From contig JAPDQB010000001.1 in the NCBI GenBank assembly GCA_034506175.1, positions 1 to 64,000 on the forward strand: a DNA stretch of 64,000 nt, in the 5' to 3' direction. The position numbers and the translations under genes were made by a program. This stretch comes from a candidate division KSB1 bacterium. Lineage in GTDB: Bacteria > Zhuqueibacterota > Zhuqueibacteria > Zhuqueibacterales > Zhuqueibacteraceae. Below, piece after piece: positions 34,017 through 42,797 of this stretch (positions are counted from its first letter, which is position 1; every line of letters starts with the position of its first letter). The notes beneath the pieces are model-generated. The model was not told where the DNA came from, did no database searches, and was given only the letters and a program-made list of their open reading frames with translations.

Positions 34017-35267
34017 ATGGCAGGCAAAAAAAACAAGAAGAGCCAACGAACGATCGTGACGCCGCATGACTTTTATTGGGAGCATCTCATGAGTTGGCTT
34101 GGCAAAGCGCAGCCTGCGCCTGGCGGTTGGGGCGTGCTTTTGCAAGAGCTGCAAACGCTGCTGGCCTCTTTGCTTGAAGAAAAAAATGCCGGGCAGCGCC
34201 TCGGCTATTTTGAGCGGGCGCTCACGGTTTTGTTCGAACGGTTTGCCGAAATAAGCGGAACGCCGCAGGAAATCGAGGTTCAGCTTAAAGTTGGCCAGGC
34301 TTACGAAAACCTCGGCGCTTGGGATCATGCGCTGGCAGCCTATCAGCGCGCCATCGCGCTTTGTGACGCGCTTCGCTTCATCCCCCAAAAAAGCCAGGCG
34401 TTACGCTGGGCTGGCAATGTCTATTCGAAGCAAAATCTTTGGCAGCAGGCGGAACAAGCCTATCAGGAAAGCTTGCAGTTGTGCCTGCGGGCCGGAGATG
34501 TGGCTGGCCAGGCGCAAGCCGCCAATAGTTTGGGCATTCTTTGCTTCGAGCAAGGCGAACTGGCGCAGGCCAGAGCGCGCTGGGAGCAGGCGCTGGAGCT
34601 TGCCGAAAAGGCGCATGCCGATAATCTCATTGCCGTGATCTATAACAACCTCGGCGCCCTGGCCAACGTGCAGGGCCGGTGGGATCAAGCGCTTTCGTAT
34701 TATGGTGAAAGCCTGCCGCGCTTTGAAGCCACCGGCGACATGAGCAGCATGGCGAGCACCTATCACAACATGGCAATGAGCTATGCCGACAACGCCAACT
34801 GGGCCGAGGCGAGCATTTATTACGAAAAAAGCTTTCGCCTCGCGCAACAGCTTGGCGACGTGCATCTGCAAACGCTGGTCAAGCTCAACCGCGTCGAATT
34901 ATACCTCGCCATCGGCGACGCGGCGCTCGCGGAAGTGTTATGCCAGCAAGTTCTGCAAGCTTATCAGCGCATGCACGATCATCTTGGCGAGGCCGACGCG
35001 TGCAAATTTCTCGGCATGATCAACGCCAAAAAGCGCGCGTGGACAAAAGCGAAGAGGCATTTTGAGAAGAGCATCCGCCTCGCGCTGGAATTTCATCATC
35101 CGCTCGGCGAAGCCGAAGCGCGCTGGGAATACGGCCGCATGTTAAAGCAGAAAGGCGCGACGCAAAATGCCCGCGAGCAATATGAGCAGGCGTTGGCGCT
35201 CTTCCGCAAAGTCAATGCCCGCGTGGAAGTTGAAAAAGTGCAACGGGAGATCAAAAGCTACTTTTGA
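34017..35267 (+). CDS. TPR-repeat protein
   Basis: 416 residues, no signal peptide, with about seven TPR units from residue 80 onward (for example EVQLKVGQAYENLGAWDHAL, AVIYNNLGALANVQGRWDQA, STYHNMAMSYADNANWAEAS). GAAGG lies before the ATG. It has the look of a cytoplasmic scaffolding or signal-sensing protein of the Rap/MalT-like helical type, without an output domain. It lies 50 bases after the lipoprotein stop and may share its sigma-54 transcript. Confidence 0.8.
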   Translation: MAGKKNKKSQRTIVTPHDFYWEHLMSWLGKAQPAPGGWGVLLQELQTLLASLLEEKNAGQRLGYFERALTVLFERFAEISGTPQEIEVQLKVGQAYENLGAWDHALAAYQRAIALCDALRFIPQKSQALRWAGNVYSKQNLWQQAEQAYQESLQLCLRAGDVAGQAQAANSLGILCFEQGELAQARARWEQALELAEKAHADNLIAVIYNNLGALANVQGRWDQALSYYGESLPRFEATGDMSSMASTYHNMAMSYADNANWAEASIYYEKSFRLAQQLGDVHLQTLVKLNRVELYLAIGDAALAEVLCQQVLQAYQRMHDHLGEADACKFLGMINAKKRAWTKAKRHFEKSIRLALEFHHPLGEAEARWEYGRMLKQKGATQNAREQYEQALALFRKVNARVEVEKVQREIKSYF

Positions 35268-35576
35268 AAACGGAGCACGCGATCAGGGAGGCCGTGGCGC
35301 TGGTCATCGTTTCGATTTCACACCCGGCTCTGGCGCGACTCACCGAGCTTGTGAATCGCGAGCTGGGCGGGACTAGTGAAGATCGAAAAGCGGAGCTGCA
35401 AGAGCCTCCAGGAAGCGCTGCGGCCTCCTTGATTGGGTTATCTGAACGATGGAGTCGGGCTTTGCGGAGTTGGCCCCCCCACTAATTCATGCAAACACCC
35501 GACTTCGTGCTGGCAATTGAAACTTCGCAACAAAGCCGGGCTCTGCCCATGGATTTTGGTCAGGGGATCGGCGTAT

Positions 35577-35669
35577 CCTCCCTCGCTTCGATGACAAGGC
35601 TAGTTTCGGAAGCCTCCTTGGTGTAACCCGACTAGCGTCCCCCCCCTTGATTCATCGAAGCGAGAAAGG
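35577..35669. repeat. Long intergenic inverted repeat (possible structured RNA)
   Basis: CCTCCCTCGCTTCGATGA (35577-35594) and TCATCGAAGCGAGAAAGG (35652-35669) match at 16 of 18 positions. The 57-base interior contains a second small stem (AGGCT/AGCCT) and a C-run. Confidence 0.5.
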
Positions 35670-35836
35670 ATGCGCTGGCTTGAAATGAAATGCTTCTCGC
35701 CATTGCAACCGTGCGAACCACCTTGAGATAAAAAATCAAGGAAGCTTCGCCGGCATTGACACGCCATTTATCCCGCCTAAATTATCCCCTGAATTTTGCA
35801 GTCAATGTTCAGTGAACCACGCCTGCTTAACTGCGG

Positions 35837-35896
35837 CATGCAAAACTTTAGTTTTGCCGGCATTCACCGGCAACGCTAAAGCGTCGCCCTCCGAAC
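35837..35896. repeat. Intergenic palindromic repeat, family A copy 5 (rearranged)
   Basis: GGCATGCAAAACTTTAGTTTTGC, then a CCGGCATTCACCGG hairpin, then GCTAAAGCG and CCCTCCG. The elements of family A are present but in a different order. Confidence 0.45.
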
Positions 35897-35992
35897 GCGA
35901 TTTGCCGAACTTTTACAACGGCAATAAATCGTAGCCGCATCGTTGGCGCTGTTGTCGTGAATGCCGTATTGATTCATCGTCACAAATATGCT

Positions 35993-36042
35993 GGCCTCAA
36001 AACGTATCCGGCATAATTCATGGGCGGTTATATTTTGTGGCC
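35993..36042 (+). promoter_or_regulatory. Predicted activator-binding dyad (UAS) copy 2
   Basis: CAAAACGTATCC (35998-36009) and GGTTATATTTTG (36026-36037), an inverted repeat with the same 16-bp spacer and the same GGC/GTGGCC ends as the copies at 33188 and 42002. Changes in the two arms are compensatory (CAAAA with TTTTG). Confidence 0.65.
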
Positions 36043-36142
36043 TAAGCTTAATCCGTACTTAATTAAAATACAATTTTCCCTTTATGGGGCACCTCGTTGT
36101 GATTAAAAGCATTATCTCGTTTGCAAGCTTGCATGATTGCCA

Positions 36143-36158
36143 TGGCATTCATCTTGCG
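36143..36158 (+). promoter_or_regulatory. Sigma-54 promoter of the CBM9/DUF5916 gene
   Basis: TGGCATTCATCTTGCG, with GG at 36144-36145 and GC at 36156-36157. The predicted transcript start (near 36169) falls almost on the ATG at 36171, so the message would be leaderless or nearly so. Confidence 0.65.
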
Positions 36159-36170
36159 TTAGTGGAAGGC

Positions 36171-38405
36171 ATGGGTAATAAGCTTTTTTTATGGCTCAGT
36201 GCCATTACATTTTTCGCAGCCAGCGCGACGGCGCAAAATCGCGCGACGGCCGCGGTTCCGGCGCAGCGCCTGACTGTTGCAATTGAAATTGACGGCAAGC
36301 TGAAAGAGAAAGCCTGGAAGTCCGCGAAGCGCCTCTCCGCTTTTGTGCAGCGCGAACCGGACGCGGGCAAAGCCGTGAGCGAGAAAACCGAGGTGGCGAT
36401 GTTTTATGACGAGAGCCATCTCTATCTCGGAGTATGGTGCTATGATCGGCAACATGAGCACCTCACCGCGCAAAAGATGCAGCGCGATTTTGATTTCAGC
36501 ACCGAGGACAATTTCATCGTTGTCATCGACACCTACAACGACGAGCGCAACGGTTATCTCTTCGTCGTCAATCCCAACGGCGCCATGGCCGACGCGCTTG
36601 TCACCGACAACGGCAAGCGCGTGAATAAAGATTGGGACGGGGTGTGGCAGGCCGCGGCCATCGTGCACAAGCTCGGGTGGTTTGCGGAGATTGCGATTCC
36701 GTTTTCCACTTTGAAGTTCGACGCGACGCGGGAAATTTGGGGCGTGAATTTCGAGCGCAACATTCGCCGCAAACGCGAGCAGGCGGTGTGGCAGGGCTGG
36801 TCGCAGGATGCGAACATCGAACAGGTTTCGCGCGCGGGCAATCTCACGAATCTGAAAGGCTTGCGCCGCAGCAATGCGCTGGTGTTGCGGCCTTATTCGC
36901 TCGGCGGCTTCGACCGGACGCGCGGTCTCGCGAGCAACGCAATTGCGGACGCGGGCGGCGATCTCGATTATCTCATTACGCCGGCGTTGAAGCTGAATGT
37001 GACGCTGAACCCAGATTTCGCGCAGGTGGAATCCGATCGCGCGCAAGTGAACCTCACGCGCTTCTCGCTCAAGTTTCCGGAGAAACGCAAATTCTTTTTG
37101 GAAGGCCGCGACGTTTTTGATTTCGGCCTCGGGGACAACATGCAGCCGTTCTATAGCAGGCGCATCGGGCTTGCCGGCAACGGAAGCGAGGTGCCGGTGT
37201 TGGGCGGAGTGCGTATGCTCGGCAAGTCCGGGCGCGCCACACTGGGCGGCATGGTGTTGCAAAGCGCGCGGCGCGATACGATTCCCTCCACGAATTACGC
37301 GGCCTTGCGCTGGCGACAGGATGTGCTCGCGCAATCGAGTTTCGGCCTGATTGCCACGACCAAAAGCGCGCCGGGAAATTTCAACGCTAGCTTTGGCGGC
37401 GATTATCTGTTTTCGACATCGAATCTTTTCGGCGGAAAAAACTTTCTGGCGGGCGTGGCTTATGCCATGAGCCACACTTCCCGCGCGGAGCAGAGGAGCG
37501 GCAACGCGCAGCGCGCGTTCCTGAGTTATCCCAATGACTTCATCGAATTTGAAGCCTCGTGGGAGCGCGCGGGTGCGGCGTTCAATCCCGAAGTCGGATT
37601 TCTACGACGCAAAAGTTATCGCCTGCTCGTGACCGAGCTTGAAATCAATCCGCGCTGGCGCGCGCGGCGTTTGCCCTGGCTCCGGCAATTGGAGTTTAAG
37701 CCGGTGGAGCTGGATTATTATCGCGATGATGCAACCGGCGCGCTGCAATCGCTCGCGCTCGAATTTCGCCCGTTCGGTTTTTCCACCAAAAGCCGCGAAC
37801 GCTTCAAGTTCAACGTGCAGCGCTTTGCGGAAAATTTGAACGAAGAATTTGAAATCGTCAACGCGCTCACGGTTTCGCCGGGCCGTTATTGGTTCACGCG
37901 CTACGAGGCCGAGCTGAGCACGTTCACAGGACGCTCGGTCTCCGGCGCGTTGACGGTGAACTGGGGCGACTTTTACAACGGCAGGCGCACGGAATGGGCG
38001 GGCAATCTCGTGTGGCGCATGAATCGTTTTTGGAGTTTCGGTTGCGATTATCAAACCAATCTCATCGCGCTGCCGGGCGGGAACTTTCGTCTGCACGAGG
38101 CGGGCACGCGCGCGGACTTTGCGCTCAACCCGAGTCTGTTCGGCGCGCTGTTCGCACAATGGAACAACGAAGACGAGGCCGCGCTGCTCAATTTTCGCGT
38201 GCAGTGGATTCCCAAGCCGGGCGCGGATTTTTTCTTCGTGGTGAATCAAAACCTCGACGCCGCGGGGAACAAGTGGCGGGGCACGAACACGACGGTGCTG
38301 ACGAAACTCGTGTGGCATTTCGCGTTCTCAGGCTCTTCCGAGCCGCAAGCACCCGCGCCGAAAACGCGCATGGTGATCAAGCGCAGGCGGGAGTCCAGGA
38401 AATAA
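36171..38405 (+). CDS. Outer-membrane protein with CBM9 domain and DUF5916 barrel
   Basis: 744 residues from the ATG at 36171, which begins a signal peptide (MGNKLFLWLSAITFFA to ATAQ). Residues about 35-230 form a CBM9-type carbohydrate-binding module (EIDGKLKEKAWKSAKRLSAF, YLGVWCYD, TYNDERNGYLFVVNPNGAMA). The remainder is a strand-rich region of the DUF5916 type, with LNPDFAQVESDRAQVNLTRF and FPEKRKFFLEGRDVF, expected to be an outer-membrane barrel. Typical roles are glycan binding or uptake at the surface, not proven here. It is under a predicted sigma-54 promoter with an activator dyad 101 bases upstream. An open frame reaching back to 36084 would pass through the promoter. Confidence 0.85.
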   Translation: MGNKLFLWLSAITFFAASATAQNRATAAVPAQRLTVAIEIDGKLKEKAWKSAKRLSAFVQREPDAGKAVSEKTEVAMFYDESHLYLGVWCYDRQHEHLTAQKMQRDFDFSTEDNFIVVIDTYNDERNGYLFVVNPNGAMADALVTDNGKRVNKDWDGVWQAAAIVHKLGWFAEIAIPFSTLKFDATREIWGVNFERNIRRKREQAVWQGWSQDANIEQVSRAGNLTNLKGLRRSNALVLRPYSLGGFDRTRGLASNAIADAGGDLDYLITPALKLNVTLNPDFAQVESDRAQVNLTRFSLKFPEKRKFFLEGRDVFDFGLGDNMQPFYSRRIGLAGNGSEVPVLGGVRMLGKSGRATLGGMVLQSARRDTIPSTNYAALRWRQDVLAQSSFGLIATTKSAPGNFNASFGGDYLFSTSNLFGGKNFLAGVAYAMSHTSRAEQRSGNAQRAFLSYPNDFIEFEASWERAGAAFNPEVGFLRRKSYRLLVTELEINPRWRARRLPWLRQLEFKPVELDYYRDDATGALQSLALEFRPFGFSTKSRERFKFNVQRFAENLNEEFEIVNALTVSPGRYWFTRYEAELSTFTGRSVSGALTVNWGDFYNGRRTEWAGNLVWRMNRFWSFGCDYQTNLIALPGGNFRLHEAGTRADFALNPSLFGALFAQWNNEDEAALLNFRVQWIPKPGADFFFVVNQNLDAAGNKWRGTNTTVLTKLVWHFAFSGSSEPQAPAPKTRMVIKRRRESRK

Positions 38406-38583
38406 ATCGAGAGGCTAGTTTTGGGGATATAGTTTTTTGAACTAAAAAGTCGGAGCACACGGCAAAACGCTAGCTCACCCGCTCGCTGGGCCGTTCGGAA
38501 CACGGCGCTGGCGTTTTTGTGCGCGCGTGGCGCAGCCACAACCGCGTGGTTGGAAGGTAGTGGAAGCAATGATGAATACGCAC

Positions 38584-38626
38584 AGCGAAGGCAGCGCGAG
38601 ACCCTTATCATCGCACTGCCTTCGCT
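38584..38626. terminator. Hairpin between DUF5916 and SLC13 genes
   Basis: AGCGAAGGCAG (38584-38594) pairs perfectly with CTGCCTTCGCT (38616-38626). No T-run follows, so it may be a repeat or a weak terminator. Confidence 0.4.
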
Positions 38627-38659
38627 CAGGATGAACTTTACGAGAACGAATAATAGGAT

Positions 38660-40375
38660 ATGGAAGCCTTACTGATGAATCCAAAACCGGGAGCGGTTTC
38701 AACGACCAATTTGCCGTCCAAGAGTTTGCCATTCACCTCCCGCGACCTTTTCGTCGGCGTGATCGCGCTCGCCGTGTCCGCGACGATTTGGCTCGGCCTG
38801 CCCGAAATCAACGCGCACGCGCGCATCGCGTTCATCACCTTCGCGCTTGCCGTCATCGGTTGGATCGGCACCGAGATCGACGACACGTACATCGCGCTCG
38901 CCGCGGCGCTGGTGTTCAGCGCGACCGGTATTGATGAGCCGAACGAATTTTTCGAAACGCTCGGCGACTCGACGATTTGGCTGCTGCTCGCCTCGTTTGT
39001 GATGGCCGCGGCGGTCACCCACTCGGGACTCTCGCGCCGCCTCACCGCGCAAGTGGCGGCTTACGCAAAATCCGTCAATCAACTTTTTTATTTGCTCACC
39101 GTGGTGTTGATGCTCACCGCGTTTTTGATACCCGCCACCTCGGGCCGCGCTGCGCTCATGGTGCCGATCTTCGCCGCGTTCGCGAGCGGCATCAACAACA
39201 AACGCGTCACGGTTGCGCTCGCGTTGTTGTTCCCCACGGTGATCGAGCTTTCGGCAATCGCCTCGCTCATCGGCGCCGGCGCCAATCTCGTGACCGCGGA
39301 AATTCTGTGGCGCATGGGCGGCGAGCATTTCAGCTTCAGCCGCTGGATGATGCTCGGCCTGCCGTTCGCGCTCGTGAGCTGCTTCGCTTCCACGTGGGTG
39401 ATCCTGCATCTGTTTCTCAACCGCGAAGAACGCGGACAACGGCTTGATTTGCGCGGAGCAAAATTAAACGACAAAGGCGAAGCGGCCGCCGCGACTTTTT
39501 CGCGCAAAGAGTGGCACGTGCTCGCCGTCGGCACCGCGGTGATGTTGCTGTGGTCCACCGAAGCGCTGCACGGCCTCAACAGCACGATCATCGCGATTCT
39601 AGGCGCGCTCGCAGTGACGATGCCGACGCTCGGCGTGATCTCGTTCAAAGAGGGCATTAAGGGCGTCAATTGGACGCTGCTGTTGTTCATGGCCGCCACG
39701 CTGGAGCTTGGTGAAGCGTTGATCGAATCCGGCGGCGCGGAATGGCTCGTGCAAAATCTTTTCACGCTGCTGCACGGCAGCGGCTTCACCTCCGCGCTGA
39801 TCGTCGCCGGCGCGATTGCGGTGATCGCGCTGCTCTCACATTTGCTCATCACCTCGCGCATCGCGCGCACCTCGGTGCTGATTCCACCGGTGGTGCTGCT
39901 CGGCGTGTCGCTTGGTTATAATCCCACCACGCTCGCGTTCATCGCCACCGCGGCCGCGGCGTTTTGTTTGACCCTGCCCACGAGCGCGAAGCCGGTGGCG
40001 ATGTTTTCGCAGCTCGAAGGCGCGACGTATCAGCCGCGCGATCTGTTGAAATTGAGCGGCGCGCTTTTGCCGCTGCATCTTGTGCTGCTGCTCGGCTTCG
40101 CGTTTTTTGTGTGGCCGATGATGGGCTTGAATCTCAAGCAATCTTTGCCCGCTTCCGCGCCGAATGCGCCCGCGTGGCAACTACAATCGCTTCTGCCCCG
40201 GCCGCAACCTGAGCGCGCGACGAAAGTGCAAGCCTACGCGAGCGCAGGCCTGTTGCAATTGGGAAAATATGATTTCGCGCAACGCGCTGGCGCGGCCGGC
40301 GGTACAAGCCGAGCCGCCTCCGCAGACAAACCGTTTCAAAACTATCCGCGGCGCAATCTGCACGCGAAGCCGTGA
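38660..40375 (+). CDS. SLC13/DASS-family anion transporter
   Basis: 571 residues with about twelve hydrophobic segments. SLC13-like features are a repeated inverted architecture, LLLASFVMAAAVTHSGLSRR, the substrate-loop region TAFLIPATSGRAALMVPIF and the matching second-half loop LTLPTSAKPVAMFSQLEG. It should carry dicarboxylates, sulphate or similar anions. An unusual C-terminal tail of about 80 residues (40140-40375), rich in Ala, Pro and Gln, lies outside the transporter core. Glycerate kinase follows, so a glycerate-like organic acid is a reasonable substrate guess. An alternative start is 38675, where GGAAG is better placed. Confidence 0.8.
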   Translation: MEALLMNPKPGAVSTTNLPSKSLPFTSRDLFVGVIALAVSATIWLGLPEINAHARIAFITFALAVIGWIGTEIDDTYIALAAALVFSATGIDEPNEFFETLGDSTIWLLLASFVMAAAVTHSGLSRRLTAQVAAYAKSVNQLFYLLTVVLMLTAFLIPATSGRAALMVPIFAAFASGINNKRVTVALALLFPTVIELSAIASLIGAGANLVTAEILWRMGGEHFSFSRWMMLGLPFALVSCFASTWVILHLFLNREERGQRLDLRGAKLNDKGEAAAATFSRKEWHVLAVGTAVMLLWSTEALHGLNSTIIAILGALAVTMPTLGVISFKEGIKGVNWTLLLFMAATLELGEALIESGGAEWLVQNLFTLLHGSGFTSALIVAGAIAVIALLSHLLITSRIARTSVLIPPVVLLGVSLGYNPTTLAFIATAAAAFCLTLPTSAKPVAMFSQLEGATYQPRDLLKLSGALLPLHLVLLLGFAFFVWPMMGLNLKQSLPASAPNAPAWQLQSLLPRPQPERATKVQAYASAGLLQLGKYDFAQRAGAAGGTSRAASADKPFQNYPRRNLHAKP

Positions 40376-40587
40376 ACCTCGGCGCGGGAGCACGAAGCAG
40401 GTTCAAAATAAAACTCCGGATTTTTTCAATGACGCTCGGTGGGTTTAACGAATTTTGAACGCAGCGCAGACCTCTTATCGGCAGGCAAGCAGGCCTGTGC
40501 TTCTCGACACATAATTGCGAGATGACGCACGACGAGCTTTGCGCCGAGCGTGACCATAACAGGAACGAATTCATACAGGAAAAGCTA

Positions 40588-41775
40588 ATGTCTCCTCATG
40601 TTTTAATCGCCCCTTCGGGGTTCAAGGAAAGTTTGGGTGCGGAAGAAGTAACGGAAGCGATTGCGAAAGGTGTTTTGCGCGCGCTGCCCTCCGCGAAAAT
40701 TATGAAAGCCCCTCTCGTCGATGGCGGCGAGGGCTTCACGAAAGCGCTGGTCGAAGCGACCGGCGGCACGCTGCACGAGCTGACGGTGACCGGCCCGGTC
40801 GGCCAACCCGTGGCTTCTTTCTTCGGTTTTCTCGGCGGCAAACAAGAGAAGCGCACTGCAGTTTTGGAAATGGCCGCAGCCGCCGGCTTGCGTCTCGTGC
40901 CGCGCGACTTGCGCGACCCGCTTGTGACCACCACCTACGGCGTGGGCGAACTGATCAAAGCCGCGCTCGATCACGGCGCGGAGCGCATTCTGGTTGGCTG
41001 CGGTGACTCGGGCACGAACGATGGCGGCGCAGGCATGGCGCAAGCGTTGGGCGTGCGCTTGTTGGATGAGCATGAAAACGAAATCGGCTTGGGCGGCAAC
41101 GAGCTGATCAAGCTGCGGCGCATTATTTTATCGCACCGCGATCCTCGTTTGCAACACACCCAGATCGACGTTGCGTGCAACTGGCACAACGTGCTTTGCG
41201 GGCCCAAAGGCGTGGCGCGCGTATTCGGCCCGCAAAAAGGCGCCTCACCGGAAACCGTGGAGCGACTCGCCGCGGCGTTGGATAATTTCGCGGACGTGAT
41301 CGTGCGTTATTTGGGCATTGACGCGCGCTTCATGCCCGGCGGCGGCGCCTCCGGTGGGCTGGGCGCGGGCTTGCACGCGTTGCTCGGCGCGAAGCTGCAT
41401 CCGCGTTATGACGTGGTGATGCAATATCTCCAATTCGACGACCTGCTCGGCTGCGCGGATCTCGTTTTCACCGCGGAAGGCAGCCTGGATTATCAAACGC
41501 CCGCCGGAAAAATTCCCGCGGAGGTGGGAAGGCGCGCCAAGCAACACGGCCTGCCGGTCATCGCCCTCGCTGGCACCATCGGCAAAGACGCGGAAATCAA
41601 TTTTGCGCACGGCATCGACTCGTTCACGAGCATTCTCGAAGCGCCCTGCACGCTCGTCGAAGCGATCGACCGCGCGCCGTTGTTGGTGAAGCACGCCGCG
41701 GAATGCGCGATGCGCATGATCATGGTGGGCGCGCAGCTCAAGCCCAAGTTTGCATCGCGGTTTTTCATGCAATAA
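40588..41775 (+). CDS. Glycerate kinase (GlxK/GarK type)
   Basis: 395 residues from the ATG at 40588, with CAGGA upstream. The family features are IAPSGFKESLGAEEVTEAIA, LVDGGEGFTKALVEATGG and GCGDSGTNDGGAGMAQALGV near residue 140, then CNWHNVLCGPKGVARVFGPQ, MPGGGASGGLGAGLHAL and TAEGSLDYQTPAGKIP. It phosphorylates D-glycerate to 2- or 3-phosphoglycerate, feeding glycolysis. The preceding SLC13 transporter could import the substrate. Confidence 0.92.
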   Translation: MSPHVLIAPSGFKESLGAEEVTEAIAKGVLRALPSAKIMKAPLVDGGEGFTKALVEATGGTLHELTVTGPVGQPVASFFGFLGGKQEKRTAVLEMAAAAGLRLVPRDLRDPLVTTTYGVGELIKAALDHGAERILVGCGDSGTNDGGAGMAQALGVRLLDEHENEIGLGGNELIKLRRIILSHRDPRLQHTQIDVACNWHNVLCGPKGVARVFGPQKGASPETVERLAAALDNFADVIVRYLGIDARFMPGGGASGGLGAGLHALLGAKLHPRYDVVMQYLQFDDLLGCADLVFTAEGSLDYQTPAGKIPAEVGRRAKQHGLPVIALAGTIGKDAEINFAHGIDSFTSILEAPCTLVEAIDRAPLLVKHAAECAMRMIMVGAQLKPKFASRFFMQ

Positions 41776-42001
41776 TTCCCTCGGTTACTCACCCCCTCTT
41801 ACCCCAAAACCGCCACAAGCGTTTTGGCATGCGCGGATAAAACAAAAAGCTTTATCCGCCATGCTCCTTCCCTCCGTTAGTGTTTTCTTGATGAGTGGCG
41901 AAAAACTTTTAAAAACGTATGAGCATGTCGTCTCGTTGCATTGGCTTGTCTGCTTTTAAATTCCGCCAGAAACGCGCGCCTTCTCAATGCGATTTCGCGG
42001 T

Positions 42002-42051
42002 GGCATCGAAACGTATCCAGCGCGGTTTCTCAGCGGCTATATTTCGTGGCC
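42002..42051 (+). promoter_or_regulatory. Predicted activator-binding dyad (UAS) copy 3
   Basis: CGAAACGTATCC (42007-42018) and GGCTATATTTCG (42035-42046), spacer 16 bp, framed by GGCAT and GTGGCC. It lies about 100 bases before the -24/-12 promoter at 42151, matching the distance at copy 2. Confidence 0.65.
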
Positions 42052-42150
42052 TGAACTTCATATTCGCATAATGAATCCTTAACACTGGTTTTATGGTTTA
42101 GTCGTATGAATTTAAGGATGTTGTATCGCTACGATCGTTTTGCCGACTTG

Positions 42151-42166
42151 TGGCATTCGCTTTGCC
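42151..42166 (+). promoter_or_regulatory. Sigma-54 promoter of the DUF5662 gene
   Basis: TGGCATTCGCTTTGCC, GG at 42152-42153 and GC at 42164-42165, ten bases apart. The predicted start of transcription near 42177 leaves about 50 bases of leader before the ATG at 42227. Confidence 0.75.
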
Positions 42167-42226
42167 CTAAAAAGAGCCAACGAAATGATGCAAACTTCGC
42201 ATCGCAAAAGTTCAAGGATGAACCTC

Positions 42227-42679
42227 ATGGCTTATGACAGCAAACAGGATACGGTAATGCATATTGTGCGCGTGCAAGAGTTGATGGCGGATATTTGTGA
42301 GCGGCTGGCGTTGCGCGCAGAGCTACATGACGCCAGCAAGCTCGCGGAGCCGGAGAAATCCGCCTTCGATGCGCACGCGCCGCAGCGCAGCCGCTGCATT
42401 TACGGCAGCGAAAAGTACAACGGCCATCTCGACGAACTGCATGCCGCGCTCGCGCACCATTACGCGCACAACTCGCATCATCCCGAACATTATCGCGACG
42501 GTGTCAACGGTATGTCGCTGCTCGATCTCCTCGAAATGTTTTGCGATTGGAAGGCCGCGTCGGAGAAGCATCGCAACGGCAGCCTCGCGCGCAGCATCAA
42601 AATCAACCGCGAGCGCTTCGGCCTCTCGGAGCAATTGCTGAATATTTTCGAGAACACGCGGCGCGAATTGAAGTGGTGA
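42227..42679 (+). CDS. DUF5662-like protein (HD-like motifs)
   Basis: 150 residues from the ATG at 42227, with AAGGA in front. ELHDASKLAEPEKSAFD gives an HD pair, and a His-rich segment LAHHYAHNSHHPEHYRDG follows, then a helical C-terminus (MSLLDLLEMFCDWKAASEKH). The pattern matches DUF5662, a small metal-binding-looking family with no assigned role. Upstream Met codons (42185, 42218) are alternatives. It is the third gene with a sigma-54 promoter and may lead a transcript into the porin gene 118 bases downstream. Confidence 0.75.
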   Translation: MAYDSKQDTVMHIVRVQELMADICERLALRAELHDASKLAEPEKSAFDAHAPQRSRCIYGSEKYNGHLDELHAALAHHYAHNSHHPEHYRDGVNGMSLLDLLEMFCDWKAASEKHRNGSLARSIKINRERFGLSEQLLNIFENTRRELKW

Positions 42680-42713
42680 GATCAAACGCCGTTATCATAA
42701 TCGCGAAGGCCTC

Positions 42714-42760
42714 GTAGCGCAGATATCCTGCCTGCTTAAACACAGACTGGAAGTCTGCAC
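42714..42760. repeat. Intergenic palindromic repeat, family B copy 2 (degenerate)
   Basis: GTAGCGCAGATATCCTGCC faces GACTGGAAGTCTGCAC. It is more decayed than the copy at 44287. Confidence 0.5.
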
Positions 42761-42797
42761 GATCAATTCGCATTCAACTTCGAACAGGAGATCGCTC

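Larger units (their letters stand above)
35268..35992. other. Intergenic region with structured DNA, no gene
   Basis: About 725 bases with no credible gene. A short open frame at the beginning has no family signs. The stretch holds a long inverted repeat at 35577-35669, two C-runs (GGCCCCCCCA near 35472 and a run of eight C near 35640), a rearranged family A repeat at 35837 and, at its end, the second activator dyad. Confidence 0.55.

Noticed and set aside
35264..35485. Short frame starting at the end of the TPR gene
   Set aside because: TTG start without ribosome site, no family, ends in an odd WPPH tail beside a C-run.
36189..37475. Long minus-strand open frame inside the DUF5916 gene
   Set aside because: Antisense shadow; composition rich in Arg, His and Ile with no recognisable fold, while the plus strand encodes CBM9/DUF5916 motifs.
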